Assembly: GCA_012514315.1 (NCBI GenBank)
Contig: JAAZAN010000178.1
Location: forward strand, 1-42,044
Source: Chloroflexota bacterium
GTDB lineage: Bacteria; Chloroflexota; Anaerolineae; B4-G1
Length of the DNA: 42,044 nt
Direction of reading: 5' to 3'
Below the pieces are notes generated by a model that had not been told where the DNA came from, made no database searches, and worked only from the letters and a program-made list of their open reading frames with translations. How positions within the stretch are numbered: position 1 is the first letter of the stretch; each line of letters begins with the position of its first letter. Positions 7,547-17,854 of this stretch are shown here, piece by piece. Position numbers and translations under genes: made by a program.

Positions 7547-10500
7547 ATGAAAAACCGAGACGAACAAGTTCTAGAGGCACAGGATTTTCGCGCCCTTCGT
7601 ATCAGCCTGGCATCGCCCGAGCAGATCCACGATTGGTCCTACGGCGAGGTCACCAAGCCTGAAACGATCAACTATCGTCGTCTACGTCCAGAGAAGGATG
7701 GCCTCTTCTGTGAGGCGATCTTCGGGCCTACCAAGGACTGGCAGTGCTACTGTGGCAAGTACAAGAATGTACGCTACAAGGGGATCATCTGCGACAAATG
7801 TGGTGTTGAGGTGACCCGGTCTTCGGTCCGACGGGAGCGGATGGGCCACATCGAGCTGGCAGCTCCTGTAGCACACGTCTGGTACACTCGTCGCGTACCG
7901 AGCTACCTCGGCATTCTCCTTGACGTCTCCAAACGAAATATGGACCGCGTGCTCTACTTCGCGCAATACGTGATTACTCACGTGGACGAAGAGGCCCGGC
8001 AGAAGGCGCTGAAGCGACTAGAGACCGAGTACCAGGAAGAGCGGGAACAGGCCGAAACCGTAGGTCAGCAGAGCATCGCTGCTCTCGAACAGCGGCTTGC
8101 AGAAGAGAGAGCTAAGGTCGAGGCCAAGACAGACGAACTCCGCGGCCGGTTCGATGAGGAGCTGGCACAACAGACCGAGAAGGCAATTCAGGAGGCCCAG
8201 GCGCTCCAGCGCAAGATGGAAGAACGTCAGGGAACCGTCCTCAAGGCGCCGATGGTCTTCAAACCGAACGGCGCTACCGTCACCGATGCGGGTGATACGG
8301 TGGGGCGAGAGCATCTGACGCTGCTCAATCAGATCGTACAGGCCTACTTGAGCGACCTTGAGGAAGATGTACGCTCACGTCAAGATGAGATGACGTTGCC
8401 TCTGCAGGCTGATCTCGAATCCTGGAATCAGGCAACGGAGGAACAGATCGCGAGTATCCGCGAACAGATGAGCCGGGATCTCAGCAAGCTCCATGACGAG
8501 CTGGATGCGCAGCGCGAGGAGCTGCTCGGTCTCGCAGAACTGCAGTTCCTGGGCGAACCCCGACTACGTGAGCTTAAGAGTCGCTGGGGTCAGGTCTTCA
8601 AGGCCGGTATGGGCGCTGAAGCATTCTACGAGTTGCTGTGCAGTATGGACCTCGACAAGCTCTCAGAGGAACTCTGGCGCGAGGTACGCCACGGTCGATC
8701 CAAGCAGCGTCGCAAGAAGGCCACGAAACGCCTGCGCGTTGTCGAGGCGCTCCGCAAGAGCAATAACCGGCCAGAATGGATGGTCCTGACCGTACTGCCC
8801 GTCATCCCGCCAGATCTGCGACCGATGGTCCAATTGGACGGGGGGCGTTTCGCTACGTCTGACTTGAACGACCTCTATCGACGTGTCATCAACCGCAACA
8901 ATCGATTGAAGCGCTTGCTGGACCTGGGCGCGCCTGACGTCATCGTGCGTAACGAGAAGCGCATGCTCCAGGAAGCCGTCGACAGCTTGATCGACAACAG
9001 CCAACGTGGCAAAGCGCTCTCTCGACGCGGGCACCGCGAGCTCAAGTCTCTAAGCGATATGCTCAAGGGCAAGAAGGGTCGCTTCCGACGCAATCTCCTG
9101 GGCAAGCGCGTTGACTACTCAGGGCGTTCCGTAATCGTGATTGGACCTGATCTCAAACTGCATCAGTGTGGTCTGCCCAAGACGATGGCCCTGGAGCTCT
9201 ACTCCCCGTTCGTCATCAGTAAGCTGGTGGAGTACAACTACGCCAGCAACGTGAAGGCCGCGAAGCGGATCATCGAGCGTCAGCGCCCCGAGGTGTGGGA
9301 GGTTCTCGAGGAAGTTACTAAGGACAGGCCAGTCCTGCTGAACCGTGCCCCCACCCTGCACCGCTTGGGTATTCAGGCTTTCGAGCCAATCCTTGTGGAA
9401 GGCAAGGCCCTGCTGATCCATCCGTTGGTTTGCTCGGCGTTCAACGCCGACTTCGATGGTGACCAGATGGCTGTGCACGTACCACTCTCGCGTCGAGCCG
9501 TGGAGGAAGCGCGCAAGCTGATGCTAGCCAGCCGGAATCTGCTGAAGCCTGCTGACGGTCAACCGGTCGTGGGGCCAACCAAGGACATGTGCCTGGGCGT
9601 CTACTATCTGACCATGGAGGACCAGGCTCAGGCAACGGATCAGCCCAAACTCTTCGTGGACATCAATGAGGTGGAGCTGGCCTATTCACTGGGGTACATC
9701 AACCTGCATACGCCAGTTGCGATATCGAGGATCAGCGACGAGGAAGACCTGCTTCCAGAACCACTGAAGACCACAGTAGGACGTTGCATCTTCAACCGTA
9801 TTCTGCCCCCGGAGCTTCGTTTCATCAACGAGCCACTGGACAAAGGCAGTTTGCAGGAGTTGATCGGCCGCTGCTTCCGTCGATTGGGTGAGGAACCGAC
9901 TACTGAGTTGGCCGACCGCATCAAGAAGATCGGATTCCAGTATGCGACCCGATCGGGCGCGACGATCGCGATCTCCGACCTGACCATCCCGACGGAGAAG
10001 GCTGATATCCTGACGGAGACCGAACAGGTCGTCGCCGAAGTCGATCGCCAATACCGGCGAGGCTTGCTCACCGAAGACGAGCAGTACACCCGCACGATTG
10101 AGCTATGGTCGCGCGCCCGCGATCAGGTATCCCGCGCGGTGTCGAACGCACTGACTCCCACCGGTTCCGTAGCGATTATGGCCCGCTCAGGTGCATCCAA
10201 AGGTGGCTTCGGCCCCATCGCTCAGCTTGCGGGCATGCGAGGCCTGATGGCCGATCCATCGGGACGAATCATCTCGCACCCGATTCGCAGTAACCTCCGT
10301 GAGGGCCTGACCTCGATGGAGTACTTCATCAGCACGCATGGCTCCCGTAAGGGTCTGGCCGACACAGCGCTCCGCACAGCCGACGCGGGCTACCTCACAC
10401 GCCGTCTGGTTGATGTGGCCCAGGATATCATCATCAACGCGATCGACTGCGAAACCACATCTGGCCTGTGGGTACATCGCGCGGAAGACGTGGGTGGGCA

Positions 10501-11875
10501 GTCGATGCCTGAGCGGCTGATCGGCCGTATTGTCGCAGCCCGAGTAGTCGACCCGGTTACTGGCGAGATACTGGTCGATCGAAATCAGGAGATCGATGAG
10601 CAGTTGGCCGAGGAGATCGAGGCAGCGGGTGTCGACGACGTGTTCGTCCGCTCACCGATGACGTGCCAGCTCCGTCACGGAATCTGTGCCATGTGCTACG
10701 GACGCGACCTCGCGCGTGGCCAGATGGTTGTGGTTGGAGCTGCTGTGGGAACGGTAGCTGCTCAATCAATCGGTGAGCCCGGTACGCAGTTGACGCTGCG
10801 GACGTTCCACACCGGTGGTGTTGCATCCGGTGGTGACATCACGGTCGGTCTCCCACGCGTTGAGGAGCTATTCGAGGCCCGCAAGACCCCCAAGGGTGAA
10901 GCCCCGATGTCGGAGATTGGAGGCGTTGTCCACATCACCCGAAACAACGATCTGCGTATTGTCACGGTGGTGGATAGTGAGATCGAACGCTTCGAGTACG
11001 ATATCGCAGATGGATGGGAGATCATCGTCACAGACGAACAGGAGATCAGAAAGGGCGCTCCCATCGCCGAGCGCCACAACCCGGACAGCGAGACAACGGA
11101 GCAACTGCTCGCCGAACAGGGAGGGCGTGTTCTCATCGACGATCGGCGCATCACAATCGCGTACGAACGGCGCACCGAGCGGGACTACGAGATCCCCTCT
11201 ACAGGACGTCTGCTCGTCGAAGAAGGCCAGGTCATCGAGCCCGGCACGCAGCTCATCGATGGAGTCCTGAATCCTCACGACATCTTGCGAATTAAAGGAC
11301 GAGAGGCTGCGGAGAAGTACCAGCTCAATGAGGTCCAGAGGGCATATCGTTCGCAGGGTGTGAACATCAATGACAAGCACTTCGAGGTGATCCTACGCAA
11401 GACAATGAGCAAGGTCCAGATCATCGAGTCGGGTGACACGATCCTCTTGCCCGGTGAAATGATCGATCGTCTGGAACTGGAGGATGTCAATCAGGAGACC
11501 GTCGCAGCGGGCGGCAGGCCCGCGAAGGGTATCCCCGTACTGCTGGGCATCACCAAGGCTGCGCTCTCAACGGACAGCTTCCTCTCGGCGTCCTCATTCC
11601 AACACACGATTCGCGTGCTCGCGAGCGCCGCGATCGAGGGCAAGGAAGATCCTCTGCTGGGCCTGAAGGAGAACGTCATCATCGGCAAACTGATCCCCGC
11701 TGGGACTGGCTACAGGGGCGAGAACCCCAGTTCAGGTGGCCCAATTGCCGAGTATGAGGGGGTCCCGGTGAGGTCTGCGGAAGTCAGAGAGGAAGAGCTC
11801 ACTGAGAAGGAGGCAGAGTCGCCTCTGTTTCTGGCAGAAGCCTCGGATATCCTCGGACTGGCAGGCGCGATCTAG
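7547..11875 (+). CDS. rpoC: DNA-directed RNA polymerase subunit beta'
   Basis: 1442 residues, a complete single-chain beta' subunit. The N-terminal zinc ribbon has C67, C69, C82 and C85 ([20 protein letters not shown]). The catalytic loop NADFDGDQM carries the magnesium-binding aspartates D635, D637 and D639. The second zinc site is C968, C1040, C1047 and C1050. The trigger-loop region reads [19 protein letters not shown]. Residues of about 147-330 form a glutamate/glutamine-rich coiled-coil insertion between the zipper/zinc region and the clamp helices, an insertion I associate with Chloroflexota and some relatives. The start at 7547 is preceded by AAGGAG at 7537-7542; the frame is open to a TTG at 7445, which is the inferred transcription start. 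There is no rpoB upstream; the neighbour is a divergent glycosidase. Confidence 0.97.
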   Translation: MKNRDEQVLEAQDFRALRISLASPEQIHDWSYGEVTKPETINYRRLRPEKDGLFCEAIFGPTKDWQCYCGKYKNVRYKGIICDKCGVEVTRSSVRRERMGHIELAAPVAHVWYTRRVPSYLGILLDVSKRNMDRVLYFAQYVITHVDEEARQKALKRLETEYQEEREQAETVGQQSIAALEQRLAEERAKVEAKTDELRGRFDEELAQQTEKAIQEAQALQRKMEERQGTVLKAPMVFKPNGATVTDAGDTVGREHLTLLNQIVQAYLSDLEEDVRSRQDEMTLPLQADLESWNQATEEQIASIREQMSRDLSKLHDELDAQREELLGLAELQFLGEPRLRELKSRWGQVFKAGMGAEAFYELLCSMDLDKLSEELWREVRHGRSKQRRKKATKRLRVVEALRKSNNRPEWMVLTVLPVIPPDLRPMVQLDGGRFATSDLNDLYRRVINRNNRLKRLLDLGAPDVIVRNEKRMLQEAVDSLIDNSQRGKALSRRGHRELKSLSDMLKGKKGRFRRNLLGKRVDYSGRSVIVIGPDLKLHQCGLPKTMALELYSPFVISKLVEYNYASNVKAAKRIIERQRPEVWEVLEEVTKDRPVLLNRAPTLHRLGIQAFEPILVEGKALLIHPLVCSAFNADFDGDQMAVHVPLSRRAVEEARKLMLASRNLLKPADGQPVVGPTKDMCLGVYYLTMEDQAQATDQPKLFVDINEVELAYSLGYINLHTPVAISRISDEEDLLPEPLKTTVGRCIFNRILPPELRFINEPLDKGSLQELIGRCFRRLGEEPTTELADRIKKIGFQYATRSGATIAISDLTIPTEKADILTETEQVVAEVDRQYRRGLLTEDEQYTRTIELWSRARDQVSRAVSNALTPTGSVAIMARSGASKGGFGPIAQLAGMRGLMADPSGRIISHPIRSNLREGLTSMEYFISTHGSRKGLADTALRTADAGYLTRRLVDVAQDIIINAIDCETTSGLWVHRAEDVGGQSMPERLIGRIVAARVVDPVTGEILVDRNQEIDEQLAEEIEAAGVDDVFVRSPMTCQLRHGICAMCYGRDLARGQMVVVGAAVGTVAAQSIGEPGTQLTLRTFHTGGVASGGDITVGLPRVEELFEARKTPKGEAPMSEIGGVVHITRNNDLRIVTVVDSEIERFEYDIADGWEIIVTDEQEIRKGAPIAERHNPDSETTEQLLAEQGGRVLIDDRRITIAYERRTERDYEIPSTGRLLVEEGQVIEPGTQLIDGVLNPHDILRIKGREAAEKYQLNEVQRAYRSQGVNINDKHFEVILRKTMSKVQIIESGDTILLPGEMIDRLELEDVNQETVAAGGRPAKGIPVLLGITKAALSTDSFLSASSFQHTIRVLASAAIEGKEDPLLGLKENVIIGKLIPAGTGYRGENPSSGGPIAEYEGVPVRSAEVREEELTEKEAESPLFLAEASDILGLAGAI

Positions 11876-11911
11876 AACGTTTCTGTGAGACCAGCCAGGT
11901 GCCGGCCTGTG

Positions 11912-11947
11912 GCGCGGCAGCGCAAGTCATCGCGCTGCCGCGCTTTC
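11912..11947 (+). terminator. Terminator hairpin after rpoC
   Basis: A perfect 12-bp stem, GCGCGGCAGCGC (11912-11923) with GCGCTGCCGCGC (11932-11943), encloses an 8-base loop and is followed by TTTCTCT. It lies 37 bases after the rpoC stop and before the mtnA promoter. Confidence 0.75.
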
Positions 11948-11987
11948 TCTGACGACTGATGCCAGACCGGTGGGCCGCACACGTCGT

Positions 11988-12016
11988 TTGACAAAGGCGT
12001 GCGGCCGTGCTAGTAT
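11988..12016 (+). promoter_or_regulatory. Promoter of the mtnA-ahcY operon
   Basis: TTGACA at 11988-11993 and TAGTAT at 12011-12016 are 17 bases apart. The transcript would start near 12023, about 30 bases before the mtnA ATG at 12055. Confidence 0.65.
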
Positions 12017-12054
12017 AGCCCGTTGCTGTGGGCAAACTCAAGGACGAGGTCACT

Positions 12055-13107
12055 ATGCGCAGTGTCGAATGGGTGGATGGCAAGCTGCAACTGATCGACC
12101 AGAGAGTACTTCCTCAGGAATTCCGCTTGGTCACGTACGACAACTACCGCGACGTTGCCGACGCCATCTACACAATGGTTGTGCGCGGCGCACCGGCGAT
12201 CGGGGCAACAGCAGCGTTCGGCATGGTGCTTGCGGCGCTAGAAGGTGCAGCCCGCCAGCAAGTTCTTCCAACGCTCGAGACAGCGGCCGCTACGCTGTGC
12301 GCGGCCCGTCCGACCGCCGTCAACCTGTCCTGGGCGGTCGCACGCCTTCTGGGGCGTGCCAGGCTGGAGGCGGACCCGATGGCTATACCCCAGGCTCTCC
12401 TTGCCGAGGCACAGGCGCTGGCGGACGAGGATGTGGAGATCAACAAACGCCTTGGTGAGTTCGGCGCCAGCCTGGTCCGCAACGGTGATACCATTCTGCA
12501 CCACTGCAATACGGGCGCCCTGGCGACAGTAGACTACGGCACAGCGCTGGGCGTGATCCGCACCGCACATGAGCAGGGCAAGCACATTCACGTACTGGTC
12601 GATGAGACACGCCCGCGCCTGCAGGGAGCACGCCTCACAGCCTGGGAGCTCACCCAGCTCGGAATTCCTTTCACTCTGATCGCGGACAACGCTGCCGGAC
12701 ACTTCATGCGCACCGGTCAGGTTGACCTTGTGATGGTCGGTGCTGACCGAGTAGCGGCCAACGGAGACGTTGCTAATAAGATCGGAACATACAAGCTGGC
12801 GGTCGTCGCTCAGGCGAACGGCATACCCTTCTATCCCTGTGTTCCAACGAGCACAGTGGATCTCTCGCTCCCTTCCGGCGATGACATCCCGATCGAGGAA
12901 CGACCAGCCGATGAGGTGTTGGGTATTTCCTATCAGGGGCAGACCATCGCGCCAGAGGGAACACATGTCGCGAACCCCGCATTCGATGTCACGCCACGCC
13001 AGTACATATCCGGCATCGTGACTGAACGAGGTATCGCTTACCCTCCCTTCGATCTGGCGCTCGCACGACTGGCAGGAGACTCGCATGCAGCCGCGTCCAC
13101 GGACTGA
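12055..13107 (+). CDS. mtnA: S-methyl-5-thioribose-1-phosphate isomerase
   Basis: 350 residues, full length for the family. It converts methylthioribose-1-phosphate to methylthioribulose-1-phosphate in the methionine salvage pathway. Family motifs are clear: [15 protein letters not shown] near the N-terminus, [10 protein letters not shown] with the catalytic cysteine C151, and [13 protein letters not shown] with the catalytic aspartate D231. The 80-residue spacing is the one I recall for the characterised enzymes. The ATG at 12055 follows an AGGACGAGG stretch and matches the usual N-terminus; a GTG at 12028 is possible but lies only a few bases after the inferred transcription start. It leads an operon and overlaps rfbF by 23 bases. 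The other methionine-salvage genes (mtnP, mtnK, mtnB-D) are not in the window. Confidence 0.95.
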   Translation: MRSVEWVDGKLQLIDQRVLPQEFRLVTYDNYRDVADAIYTMVVRGAPAIGATAAFGMVLAALEGAARQQVLPTLETAAATLCAARPTAVNLSWAVARLLGRARLEADPMAIPQALLAEAQALADEDVEINKRLGEFGASLVRNGDTILHHCNTGALATVDYGTALGVIRTAHEQGKHIHVLVDETRPRLQGARLTAWELTQLGIPFTLIADNAAGHFMRTGQVDLVMVGADRVAANGDVANKIGTYKLAVVAQANGIPFYPCVPTSTVDLSLPSGDDIPIEERPADEVLGISYQGQTIAPEGTHVANPAFDVTPRQYISGIVTERGIAYPPFDLALARLAGDSHAAASTD

Positions 13108-13885
13108 GAGCTCTCCGGACATCCCGGTGATTATCCTATGCGGCGGAATGGGCATCCGCATGGGAGATGATCGGCCCAAGGCATTGGTGGAGATTGGCAA
13201 TCAACCAGTACTGTGGCACGTGATGAAGATCTACGCCGCACAAGGCTTTGATCGCTTCATCCTGGCCCTGGGCTACAAGGGTAGCATGATCAAGAGGTAC
13301 TTCCTGGACTACGGACCACTCAACCATGACTTCACGTTAACACTCGGCGTGGATCCCACCATTGAGTACGAGAACACGCAACCAGAGGAGGGCTGGCGGA
13401 TCACGTTCGCTGACACCGGCCTACACACGCTCAAGGGGGCCCGAGTCCGCAAGGCTGCGCGCTACATCAATAGTGATACGTTCTTCGTTACCTACAGTGA
13501 CGGAGTTGCCGACATCGACCTACACGAACTTCTGTCATTCCATCGCAGAATGGGACGCCTGGCCACTGTCACGGGTGTGCGCTCGTTTTCGCGCTTCGGC
13601 GTCATCCAGACCAACGAAGACCATCTGGTCACCACGTTCAACGAGAAACCGTTAGTTGACTCGCTGATCAACGGAGGGTTCTTCGTCTTCGAACGAGGTG
13701 CGCTGGACTACCTGGCTGGAGGGGACGATGTGGATCTGGAGAGCGAGCCCTTCCGCGCTCTGGTTCGAGACGGCCAGCTCGCTCTTTACGAACATCCGGG
13801 TTTCTGGCGGGCTATGGACACCTTCAAGGAGGCCCAGGATATGACCGCAATCTGGGAGGAAAGCGCTCCGTGGAAGACATGGTAG
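13085..13885 (+). CDS. rfbF: Glucose-1-phosphate cytidylyltransferase
   Basis: 266 residues. It makes CDP-glucose from CTP and glucose-1-phosphate, the first step to CDP-linked deoxyhexoses. The nucleotide-binding start [11 protein letters not shown], the [20 protein letters not shown] segment, the LGYKG and [10 protein letters not shown] motifs, LINGGFFV, and the terminal [11 protein letters not shown] and APWKTW stretches all follow the RfbF pattern closely. The N-terminal loop has [11 protein letters not shown] where most homologues have a GTRL-type loop, a mild departure. The ATG is preceded by GGAG inside the end of mtnA, so translation is probably coupled. rfbG follows after 23 bases. 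Confidence 0.93.
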   Translation: MQPRPRTESSPDIPVIILCGGMGIRMGDDRPKALVEIGNQPVLWHVMKIYAAQGFDRFILALGYKGSMIKRYFLDYGPLNHDFTLTLGVDPTIEYENTQPEEGWRITFADTGLHTLKGARVRKAARYINSDTFFVTYSDGVADIDLHELLSFHRRMGRLATVTGVRSFSRFGVIQTNEDHLVTTFNEKPLVDSLINGGFFVFERGALDYLAGGDDVDLESEPFRALVRDGQLALYEHPGFWRAMDTFKEAQDMTAIWEESAPWKTW

Positions 13886-13908
13886 ACAACACTGATCGGG
13901 GAATCCCC

Positions 13909-14886
13909 ATGAGCAATGGATTCTGGCAGGACCGTCCAGTACTGGTGACCGGTTGCGCCGGGTTTCTAGGTTCGTGGCTGACCATCGCCCTCGTTGATGC
14001 GGGGGCCAACGTTGTGGGATTGGTACGAGACGCCGTGCCATTTTCCCAGCTCCGTCGATCAGGTTATGAGGAGCGAATCATCACCGTCCGCGGTGACGTC
14101 ACGGATTTTGGGTTGGTCGAGCGAGTGCTGAATTAGTACGAGATTGACACCGTCTTTCACCTAGCCGCCCAGACGATCGTGACGATTGCAAACCGTTCGC
14201 CACTGTCCACCTTTGAGACCAATTCCAAGGGGACCTGGACTGTACTGGAGGCTGCCCGTCGTCTCCCCAGGATCGCGCGGATCGTCGTAGCATCATCTGA
14301 CAAGGCCTATGGGATCCACGAGCGGTTGCCCTACACCGAGGACATGCCAATGTTGGCCTGTCATCCGTACGATGTATCGAAGGCATGCGCTGACTTGATC
14401 TGCCGTGCATACGCCGCAACCTATGACCTGCCGGTCGCGGTCACGCGCTGTGCTAACCTGTACGGTGGAGCGGACCTCAACTGGAGTCGGATTGTTCCGG
14501 GTACGATTCGCAGCCTGCTCCGCGGTGAACAGCCGATCATCCGGTCGGACGGTACGCCGCTGCGTGACTACCTGTATGTTCGAGATGCCGTGAGCGCCTA
14601 CCTCACGCTTGCCGAACAGCTCAACTGCCCCAGTGTGCGGGGACAGGCGTTCAACTTCGGTATGGACTGTCCTCAATCCGTCGCGGATATGGTTCGGGCT
14701 ATCATCGCGGTGTCCGACAGCCCTGAGGTGGAGCCCCTCATCCTGGGCAACGCGCCGAACGAGATCCAGGCCCAGTATCTGGATAGTGGTAAGGCTCGAG
14801 AAGTACTCGGCTGGTCTCCCAAGCACACACTCGCGGAGAGTCTGTGCGAGACTGTGGAGTGGTATCGGGAGTTCCTGGCCGAGTGA
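13909..14886 (+). pseudogene. rfbG: CDP-glucose 4,6-dehydratase, interrupted by in-frame TAG
   Basis: The reading frame encodes a CDP-glucose 4,6-dehydratase of 325 codons, but codon 76 (14134-14136) is TAG. Both halves are in the same frame and join smoothly (RVLN, stop, YEIDTVFHLAAQT). The N-terminal half has the NAD-binding [12 protein letters not shown] motif. The C-terminal half has ASSDKAYG, the HPYDVSK active-site Tyr-Lys pair and NLYGGADLNWSRIVPGTI. Neither half alone holds both cofactor and catalytic sites. The change is one base from GAG or CAG. TAG ends neighbouring genes (rpoC, rfbF), so it is not reassigned. A sequencing error, a recent nonsense mutation or readthrough are the options. 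The end overlaps the next GTG by four bases (GTGA). A GTG at 13870 in frame is an alternative start. Confidence 0.85.
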
Positions 14887-15818
14887 CCGCGTTGACTGAT
14901 TGGAACGGCCGGCGTGTGCTCGTGACCGGCGCCACAGGCTTCATCGGCAGGAGACTTGCACACCGGCTTGCGGATGCTGGTGCTGAGTTGTGGGTAACCG
15001 TGTATCCCGAAGACCCGCCCGAGAGTACGAACGTCCTGCCACGCCTTGCTCGACAGATCCCTCTGTCGCTGCAGGATGCGCCTGTGGTGCGCGACGCGGT
15101 CGTTCAGGTCGCACCGGAGATACTCTTTCATCTTGCTGCGGTTGGAGTCACCCAGCCTACGATTGACGCAGTAACGGCTGCAAAGGTCAACTTGCTGGGC
15201 GTTATCCACCTACTGGAGGCTTTACGCGAAACGAGAGTCGAGCGCGCTGTTCTTGCCGGTACGTGCCACGAGTACGGAGATGGGTGTGGCAGGGAACGAT
15301 TAGACCCTGCCAACTTCTACGCCGCATCCAAGGTAGCGGGCTGGGCATTCGCACGCGCGTACTGGCATGCGCACAGTCTACCCACCGTGACCGTACGTCC
15401 CTTTCAGGTATACGGCCCGACCCAGCCCGGAAGCACCTTGATCTCCTCAGCCATTCGTGCCGCCCTGTCCGGCGAGGACCTGGCGCTGACTCCCGGTGAG
15501 CAACAGCGTGACTTCGTCTTCGTGGATGATGTGGTAGATGGCCTGCTGGCTACGGCGGTAGCCAGCAGGATTGAGGGAAACAGTATCGATCTGGGAACGG
15601 GTATCGCGCACCCGATACTCTCTGTGGTCAAGAAGATCTGGGAGCTCACGGACGCCACAGGGCGAATACTGGCCGGCGCGATGCCGTACCGAACCGGTGA
15701 GACCATGAGTCTCGTCGCCGATGCGGATCGGACTGCCGCTTTGACCAGGTGGCGCGCGCGCGTTGGCCTCGAGGAAGGACTTAGGCGGACCATCAATGAG
15801 TTCAGATCAAGAGCTTAG
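14883..15818 (+). CDS. NAD(P)-dependent epimerase/reductase of the extended SDR family
   Basis: 311 residues from a GTG that overlaps the rfbG stop (GTGA). The VLVTGATGFIGRRL motif binds NAD(P). The FYAASKVAG segment holds the Tyr-x3-Lys pair, with AGTCHEYGDG as the upstream serine/threonine position. RPFQVYGPTQPGS and QRDFVFVDDVVDGL are typical of nucleotide-sugar epimerases and reductases. Its place between rfbG and rfbH suggests a late step on a CDP-deoxyhexose, such as a CDP-abequose or CDP-paratose synthase-like 4-ketoreductase or a 2-epimerase. The sequence does not decide which. The frame is open upstream to 14844, but that would bury the start deep in rfbG. Confidence 0.85.
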   Translation: MTALTDWNGRRVLVTGATGFIGRRLAHRLADAGAELWVTVYPEDPPESTNVLPRLARQIPLSLQDAPVVRDAVVQVAPEILFHLAAVGVTQPTIDAVTAAKVNLLGVIHLLEALRETRVERAVLAGTCHEYGDGCGRERLDPANFYAASKVAGWAFARAYWHAHSLPTVTVRPFQVYGPTQPGSTLISSAIRAALSGEDLALTPGEQQRDFVFVDDVVDGLLATAVASRIEGNSIDLGTGIAHPILSVVKKIWELTDATGRILAGAMPYRTGETMSLVADADRTAALTRWRARVGLEEGLRRTINEFRSRA

Positions 15819-17121
15819 AGCACAAATCCATCAACTTGTCGCCGAGTACTATCAGGAAGCGCACGCCCATCGTCCATTCGTGCCGGGCCAGACGCGCGTT
15901 CCTTACGGGGGGCGGATATTCGATGCCAATGAACTGATTGCCGCTGTGGATGCGTGCCTCGACTTCTGGCTGACCGTCGGCCCACGTACGGAGGCCTTCG
16001 AGAAACGGCTGGCGGAGACTATCGGGGTAAGAAGCGCGCTGACGGTCAACTCAGGATCATCTGCCAATCTCATCGCTATGGCCGCGCTCCGGTCCAACCG
16101 CCTGGAGCGACCTCTCCAGCCAGGCGATGAGGTGATCACATCCGCGATGGGGTTCTCAACAACGGTGGCGCCTATCGTTCAGAATGGTCTGGTTCCTGTC
16201 TTCATAGACTGTGAATTGGGCACTTACAATCTGGATACAGCGCAGCTCGAAGCTGCCCGATCCGACCGGACGCGAGCGGTCTTCGTGGCTCACACACTAG
16301 GTAATCCGGTTGACATGGAACCAGTGATGGAGTTTGCCCGTAAGCACGAGCTCTACATCATCGAAGATGCCTGCGATGCACTGGGTACCACCTACGACGG
16401 CCGGATGGTGGGATCGTTCGGAGACCTCAGCACGGTCAGCTTCTATCCCGCACATCACATCACCACCGGCGAAGGTGGTGCAGTCTTCACCAATGACCCG
16501 CTGCTTGCGCGCATCGCGCACAGCCTCCGCGATTGGGGGCGTGACTGCTGGTGTTCTCACGACTCCCCGCGAGGCGGCGCGTGTGGAAAACGGTTCGAAT
16601 GGACGATCCCCGGTCTAGACGAACCGTACGACCATCGGTATCTGTTTGTCGAGATCGGCTACAATATGAAGATGACCGATGTACAGGCCGCGATCGGCCT
16701 CATCCAGATCGATCGGCTGCCAGCCTTCGTCGCGGCCCGGAAAGCGAATTTCCAGCGTATGTATGATGCGCTCAGGCCGTACGAGGACTACCTGATCCTC
16801 CCAGCCTGGAACGATCGGGCCGATCCTGCGTGGTTCGCATTCCCGATTACCGTGCGCTCCGGTGCCCCGTTCACACGGCGCGACCTGAATGGGTGGCTGG
16901 AAGAACGGAACATTGAGACCCGCCTGCTGTTCGGCGGCAACATCGTGCGTCAGCCGGGATACCGGGACATCGGATATCGCGCGGTAGGCGATCTACCCCA
17001 CTCTGATACGGTACTGCGGTCGAGCTTCTTCATCGGAGTCTATCCAGGTCTGGACGATGCCCGTATGGACTATGTCATCCACACGTTGGAGACATTCTTT
17101 GCTCAGCAGCGAAGCGTCTGA
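15796..17121 (+). CDS. rfbH: CDP-4-keto-6-deoxyglucose 3-dehydrase (E1), RfbH family
   Basis: 441 residues. This PLP (or PMP) and [2Fe-2S] enzyme removes the C3 hydroxyl of CDP-4-keto-6-deoxyglucose on the way to 3,6-dideoxyhexoses. The LDFWLTVGPRTEAFEKRL and NSGSSANL stretches and SFYPAHHITTGEGGAVFTN are diagnostic: histidine (H220 in PAHH) replaces the PLP lysine of related aminotransferases. The iron-sulfur cysteines are C193, C251, C253 and C263, a C-X57-C-X1-C-X9-C pattern. The last spacing is two residues longer than the C-X7-C I recall for the characterised enzyme. The ATG at 15796 follows AGGCGG and overlaps the preceding gene by 23 bases; the frame is open to 15763. The usual E3 reductase partner is not in the window. 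Confidence 0.93.
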   Translation: MSSDQELRAQIHQLVAEYYQEAHAHRPFVPGQTRVPYGGRIFDANELIAAVDACLDFWLTVGPRTEAFEKRLAETIGVRSALTVNSGSSANLIAMAALRSNRLERPLQPGDEVITSAMGFSTTVAPIVQNGLVPVFIDCELGTYNLDTAQLEAARSDRTRAVFVAHTLGNPVDMEPVMEFARKHELYIIEDACDALGTTYDGRMVGSFGDLSTVSFYPAHHITTGEGGAVFTNDPLLARIAHSLRDWGRDCWCSHDSPRGGACGKRFEWTIPGLDEPYDHRYLFVEIGYNMKMTDVQAAIGLIQIDRLPAFVAARKANFQRMYDALRPYEDYLILPAWNDRADPAWFAFPITVRSGAPFTRRDLNGWLEERNIETRLLFGGNIVRQPGYRDIGYRAVGDLPHSDTVLRSSFFIGVYPGLDDARMDYVIHTLETFFAQQRSV

Positions 17122-17134
17122 GCCGGATCAGTTC

Positions 17135-17854
17135 ATGAGACTATCTATCATCATATGTGTGTACAATGAGCGGGCGACGTTGCCCACCGTTCTGGAGAGC
17201 GTACAAAAGGTCGACCTGGGTTCCCAATGGGAGAAGGAAGTGATCATCGTCGACAACTGTTCCACCGATGGAACGCGCGAGTACCTCCGTGGCGTCGATA
17301 TGCCCAGCACACGCATTATCTTCCATCCAGAGAACTTGGGCAAGGGCACATCCGTGCGCACAGCAATCGACCACTGTACCGGCGACTACATGATTATCCA
17401 GGACGCGGATCTGGAGTATGACCCTGGTGACTACCATCTGTTCCTACAAGTGGTGGCCCGCGAGCAACCAGCCGCGGTATATGGATCCAGGACGCTGGGC
17501 GGAAGGGCCGTCTACGAATACGTAGCCAACTACCTGGGTGTGCGCTTTCTTACCGCGTTGACCAACCTGCTCTATGGCGCTCATCTGACCGATGTGGCAA
17601 CCGCCGCGAAGATGGTACGCAGGGACGTTCTGAAGTCACTCAACCTGACCGGTACGGGGTTCGATCTGGATTTCGAATTGACCGACAAGATACTGCGCGC
17701 CGGACACGAAATTGTAGAGGTGCCGATCCACTACAGGCCACGCACTGTCGCGGAGGGCAAGAAGATCCGGGCGCTGGATGGGCTCTGGGCGCTGCGCATC
17801 ATCATTCGTGATCGCCTGCTGCCGATGAATCACGTACTGAGAGGAACTCTATGA
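17135..17854 (+). CDS. Family 2 glycosyltransferase
   Basis: 239 residues. The start MRLSIIICVYNERATLPTVL and the VDNCSTDGT segment are the GT-A nucleotide-sugar fold of family 2. QDADLEYDP gives the metal-binding acidic motif. The LGGRAVYEYVANYLGVRF segment resembles polyprenyl-phosphate glycosyltransferases of the DPM1/DolP type, but there are no C-terminal membrane segments. It probably transfers a sugar, perhaps the CDP-derived deoxyhexose, to a lipid carrier or glycan; donor and acceptor are not shown by the sequence. The ATG at 17135 lies 13 bases after rfbH, without a strong ribosome binding site. It overlaps the kinase gene by ATGA. Confidence 0.88.
   Translation: MRLSIIICVYNERATLPTVLESVQKVDLGSQWEKEVIIVDNCSTDGTREYLRGVDMPSTRIIFHPENLGKGTSVRTAIDHCTGDYMIIQDADLEYDPGDYHLFLQVVAREQPAAVYGSRTLGGRAVYEYVANYLGVRFLTALTNLLYGAHLTDVATAAKMVRRDVLKSLNLTGTGFDLDFELTDKILRAGHEIVEVPIHYRPRTVAEGKKIRALDGLWALRIIIRDRLLPMNHVLRGTL

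Noticed and set aside
12238..13200. A 320-codon open frame on the minus strand
   Set aside because: Antisense to mtnA and the start of rfbF; no recognisable domain.
14134..14136. Amber codon read as pyrrolysine or as a reassigned sense codon
   Set aside because: rpoC, rfbF and the PEP/pyruvate-binding gene all end in TAG, the position is not a known pyrrolysine site, and dehydratases have an ordinary residue here.
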